A stretch of 53,417 nucleotides of DNA from NCBI GenBank assembly GCA_029983685.1, contig JASBZA010000011.1:1-53417 (forward strand), in the 5' to 3' direction. This document shows, one piece after another, positions 51,335 through 53,417 of the stretch. The notes under the pieces are model-generated. The model did not search any database, had not been told where the DNA came from, and worked only from the letters and a program-made list of their open reading frames with translations. Source of the stretch: Oscillospiraceae bacterium (GTDB lineage: Bacteria; Bacillota; Clostridia; Saccharofermentanales; Fastidiosipilaceae). Within the stretch, counting starts at the first letter, position 1. The number at the start of each line of letters is the position of its first letter. The position numbers and the translations under genes were made by a program.

Positions 51335-53293
51335 ATGGCAAACTATAACAAGAAAAGCATAGCCGACTTAGATGTAGCCGGTAAGCGCGTTATTGTCCGC
51401 GTAGATTTCAATGTTCCTTTGGACAAGACTACGGGCGAGATTACAGACGACAAGCGTATCAGAGGGGCTCTGCCCACGATTCAATATCTGGTAGACCACA
51501 AGGCTAAGGTTATCTTGGTGTCCCACTTAGGCCGTCCTAAGAACGGACCGGAGGCCAAGTTCTCCATGAAGCCGGCAGTAGATCGCTTGTCCGAACTCTT
51601 GGGCCAGGAAGTCGTCTTAGCTTCCGACGTTATCGGTGAAGATGCCAAGGCCAAAGCCGAGGCACTGGAAGACGGCCAAGTCCTCATGCTGGAGAATGTC
51701 CGTTTCCATAAAGAAGAAACTAAGAACGATCCTGAATTTGCCAGAGAATTGGCTTCTTTGGCTGAGCTCTATGTAAACGACGCTTTCGGTACGGCTCACC
51801 GTGCCCACGCTTCGACAGCCGGTCTGGCCAACTACCTCCCCAGCGCCTGCGGTTTCCTGATTAAGAAAGAAATTGACGTCATGGGCAAGGCCCTGAACGA
51901 CCCGGCCCGTCCTTTCGTCGCTATCCTGGGCGGTGCTAAAGTTTCCGACAAAATCGGCGTTATCAACAACCTCATCGACAAGGTCGATACCCTCATCATC
52001 GGCGGCGGTATGGCTTATACCTTTAACGCAGCGCGCGGCCAGACCGTAGGGAACTCCTTATTAGAGGAAGATAAGATTGAGCTGGCCAAAGAATTAATGG
52101 CTAAGGCAGAAGAGAAGGGCGTAGACCTCCTCTTACCTGAAGACAACGTCATTGCCGATCATTTTGCAGCCGACGCCGACCACAAAGTTGTCGAAGGTAA
52201 CATCCCCGAAGGCTGGATGGGTATGGATATCGGTCCTAAGACTGTCGAACTTTACGCCAACGCTCTGAAAGATGCTAAGACCGTTGTCTGGAACGGCCCC
52301 ATGGGTGTTTTCGAATTCGAGAACTTTGCTAAGGGTACTGCCCAGATTGCCGAAGCTATCGCCAACTCCGACGCCATCTCCATTATCGGCGGCGGTGACT
52401 CGTCCGCAGCTATCGAGCAGTTAGGCTATGCCGACAAGGTCACGCACATTTCTACCGGTGGCGGTGCTTCTCTGGAATTCCTCGAAGGCAAGGTCCTGCC
52501 CGGTATCGACTGCCTGCAGAACAAGGACGCCCATCGTGCCTATGTTTGCGGTAACTGGAAGATGAACAAGGGTGTGCCTGCCGATGCCGAGAAATTCGTT
52601 ACCGAGCTTTTGGCCAAAGTAAAGGACGTTGATTCCGAAATCCTCATCGCAGTGCCTTACACCGTTTTAGATCGTCTGGTAGCTCTGACCGATGCAACCA
52701 ATATCACCGTAGCCGCCGAGAACTGCCACTTCGAAGACGAAGGAGCTTATACCGGCGAAATTTCGCCTAAGTTCTTGGCTAAGATGGGCATCCATAATGT
52801 CGTATTGGGCCACTCCGAGAGAAGAGAATACTTCGGTGAGACCGATGAATTGGTCAACAAGAAGGTCCTGGCTGCTCTTAACTGGGGCGTTCGTCCGATT
52901 ATTTGTGTGGGTGAGTCTTTAGAGCAAAGAGAAGCCGGCCAAACTTTTGACTTAGTCAAGCAACAGGTAGAAGCTGCTTTGGCCGATGTACCGGCAGATC
53001 GCTTAGGTGCACATGTCACCATCGCTTATGAACCTATTTGGGCTATCGGAACTGGCAAGACCGCTACAGCTGAGCAAGCTGAAGAAGTTTGTGCCCATAT
53101 CCGTCAAGTCCTCGCCAACCTCTACTGTGAAGAGACGGCTGAGAATACCCGCATCCTCTATGGCGGTTCTATGAAGGCAGCCAATGCGGCTGAACTCTTA
53201 GGTCAGAAGAATATCGATGGCGGACTTATCGGCGGTGCTTCTTTGAAGGCCGATGATTTCTCCGAGATTGCAAAGGTCTATCAGGATAGATAA
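51335..53293 (+). CDS. Fused phosphoglycerate kinase-triosephosphate isomerase
   Basis: This 652-residue bifunctional glycolytic enzyme has a complete phosphoglycerate kinase (about 1-395, VIVRVDFNVPLD at the start, LVSHLGRPK, and GGGDSSAAIEQLG near its end) joined by a short linker (VLPGIDCLQNKDAHR) to a complete triosephosphate isomerase (about 400-652). Isomerase catalytic residues are K409 in GNWKMNKG, H493 in LGHSERR and E566 in AYEPIWAIGTGKT. It makes 3-phosphoglycerate and ATP, and interconverts the triose phosphates. The fusion is in frame with no slip site. A similar fusion is known from Thermotoga. GGAG 7 bases before the ATG at 51335 decides the start. Confidence 0.95.
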   Translation: MANYNKKSIADLDVAGKRVIVRVDFNVPLDKTTGEITDDKRIRGALPTIQYLVDHKAKVILVSHLGRPKNGPEAKFSMKPAVDRLSELLGQEVVLASDVIGEDAKAKAEALEDGQVLMLENVRFHKEETKNDPEFARELASLAELYVNDAFGTAHRAHASTAGLANYLPSACGFLIKKEIDVMGKALNDPARPFVAILGGAKVSDKIGVINNLIDKVDTLIIGGGMAYTFNAARGQTVGNSLLEEDKIELAKELMAKAEEKGVDLLLPEDNVIADHFAADADHKVVEGNIPEGWMGMDIGPKTVELYANALKDAKTVVWNGPMGVFEFENFAKGTAQIAEAIANSDAISIIGGGDSSAAIEQLGYADKVTHISTGGGASLEFLEGKVLPGIDCLQNKDAHRAYVCGNWKMNKGVPADAEKFVTELLAKVKDVDSEILIAVPYTVLDRLVALTDATNITVAAENCHFEDEGAYTGEISPKFLAKMGIHNVVLGHSERREYFGETDELVNKKVLAALNWGVRPIICVGESLEQREAGQTFDLVKQQVEAALADVPADRLGAHVTIAYEPIWAIGTGKTATAEQAEEVCAHIRQVLANLYCEETAENTRILYGGSMKAANAAELLGQKNIDGGLIGGASLKADDFSEIAKVYQDR

Positions 53294-53335
53294 GTTAAGG
53301 CTTTAATTTAAGTCTGAAACTTTTGATGTAATCCA

Positions 53336-53368
53336 GGCCTCGAGTCCTTTCGACTCGGGGCCCTTTTT
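53336..53368 (+). terminator. Terminator of pgk-tpi
   Basis: An 11-bp stem (53336-53346 with 53352-53362, one G-T pair) with loop CTTTC is followed by CTTTTT. It is a strong Rho-independent terminator and the insertion target of the intron that starts at 53370. Confidence 0.9.
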
Positions 53369-53369
53369 G

Positions 53370-53417
53370 GTACGCCCGACATGGGTAATAACCAGGAGGT
53401 GAAAGTCCTCTGTACGC
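53370..53417 (+). mobile_element. 5' end of a group IIC intron (cut by window edge)
   Basis: The last 48 bases begin GTACGCCCGACATGGGT and contain AGGTGAAAGTCCT. This closely follows the 5' end of the Oceanobacillus iheyensis group IIC intron as I remember it (GUGUGCCCGGCAUGGGU ... GGGUGAGAGUCCC). Group IIC introns insert just behind terminator hairpins, exactly the setting here (T-run, G, then the intron). Most of the ribozyme and any reverse transcriptase gene lie beyond the window. Confidence 0.8.

Noticed and set aside
1..53417. CRISPR array, rRNA or tRNA genes, plasmid or phage genes
   Set aside because: No regularly spaced repeats, no rRNA signatures, no cloverleaf and no phage structural or integrase genes were seen.

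Overview
The window looks like a chromosome segment from an anaerobic Firmicute of the class Clostridia. Ribosome binding sites are strong and AGGAGG-like. The pyrimidine genes include the Gram-positive PyrK/PyrD pair. The order remA-gmk-rpoZ is typical of Firmicutes. Glycyl-tRNA synthetase is the single-chain type, and the importers are of the LplB/YtcP and MalF/MalG kinds. I cannot name the species. A fused phosphoglycerate kinase-triosephosphate isomerase and a group IIC intron end at the right edge also fit a Clostridia-like host.

Layout. (1) 1-1.2 kb is AT-rich and holds a RelB/DinJ-type antitoxin on the minus strand with a frameshifted YafQ-like toxin behind it. (2) 1.2-2.8 kb is a half-size ABC exporter. 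(3) 2.9-12.0 kb is a tightly packed pyrimidine operon, pyrC-carB-pyrK-pyrD-pyrF-pyrE-pyrB-pyrI, which has a regulatory chain (pyrI) but no carA. (4) 12.0-22.2 kb is a visibly more AT-rich glucan cassette: sugar-binding lipoprotein, two permeases, GH31 glucosidase, MalQ, a type B carboxylesterase and a LacI-type regulator. A LacI-like operator sits just downstream of the promoter. The cassette lies between the 3' end of pyrI and a decayed second copy of that 3' end, which suggests an insertion. (5) 22.3-26.2 kb carries an old-yellow-enzyme-type Fe-S flavoprotein with the two subunits of an aconitase-X-type dehydratase. (6) 26.3-37.0 kb is an oligosaccharide uptake and degradation unit: binding lipoprotein, two permeases, then GH95, GH4 and GH2 enzymes that lack signal peptides and so act on imported sugars. 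Neither importer has its own ATPase gene here.

(7) 37.06-37.69 kb has no protein gene but shows a promoter, a 9-bp helix joining the start of the RNA to a site about 500 nt downstream, several hairpins and a terminator. It is a strong candidate for a large structured noncoding RNA. (8) 37.8-38.8 kb (minus) is a secreted wall protein with a Thr/Pro-rich linker. (9) 39.0-45.3 kb is probably one transcription unit: an FHA-SEDS fusion glycosyltransferase, its partner penicillin-binding protein, remA, gmk, an RNA polymerase omega subunit with a very acidic tail, and glyS, ending at a clear terminator. (10) 45.4-51.3 kb has purine nucleoside phosphorylase, a convergent membrane protein, and a three-gene set of zinc-ribbon/TPR membrane proteins and a lipoprotein of unknown role. 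(11) 51.3-53.4 kb is the pgk-tpi fusion with its terminator, and the first 48 bases of a group IIC intron directly behind that terminator.

Coordinates of promoters, hairpins and chosen start codons were read by eye. No similarity search or folding program was run.
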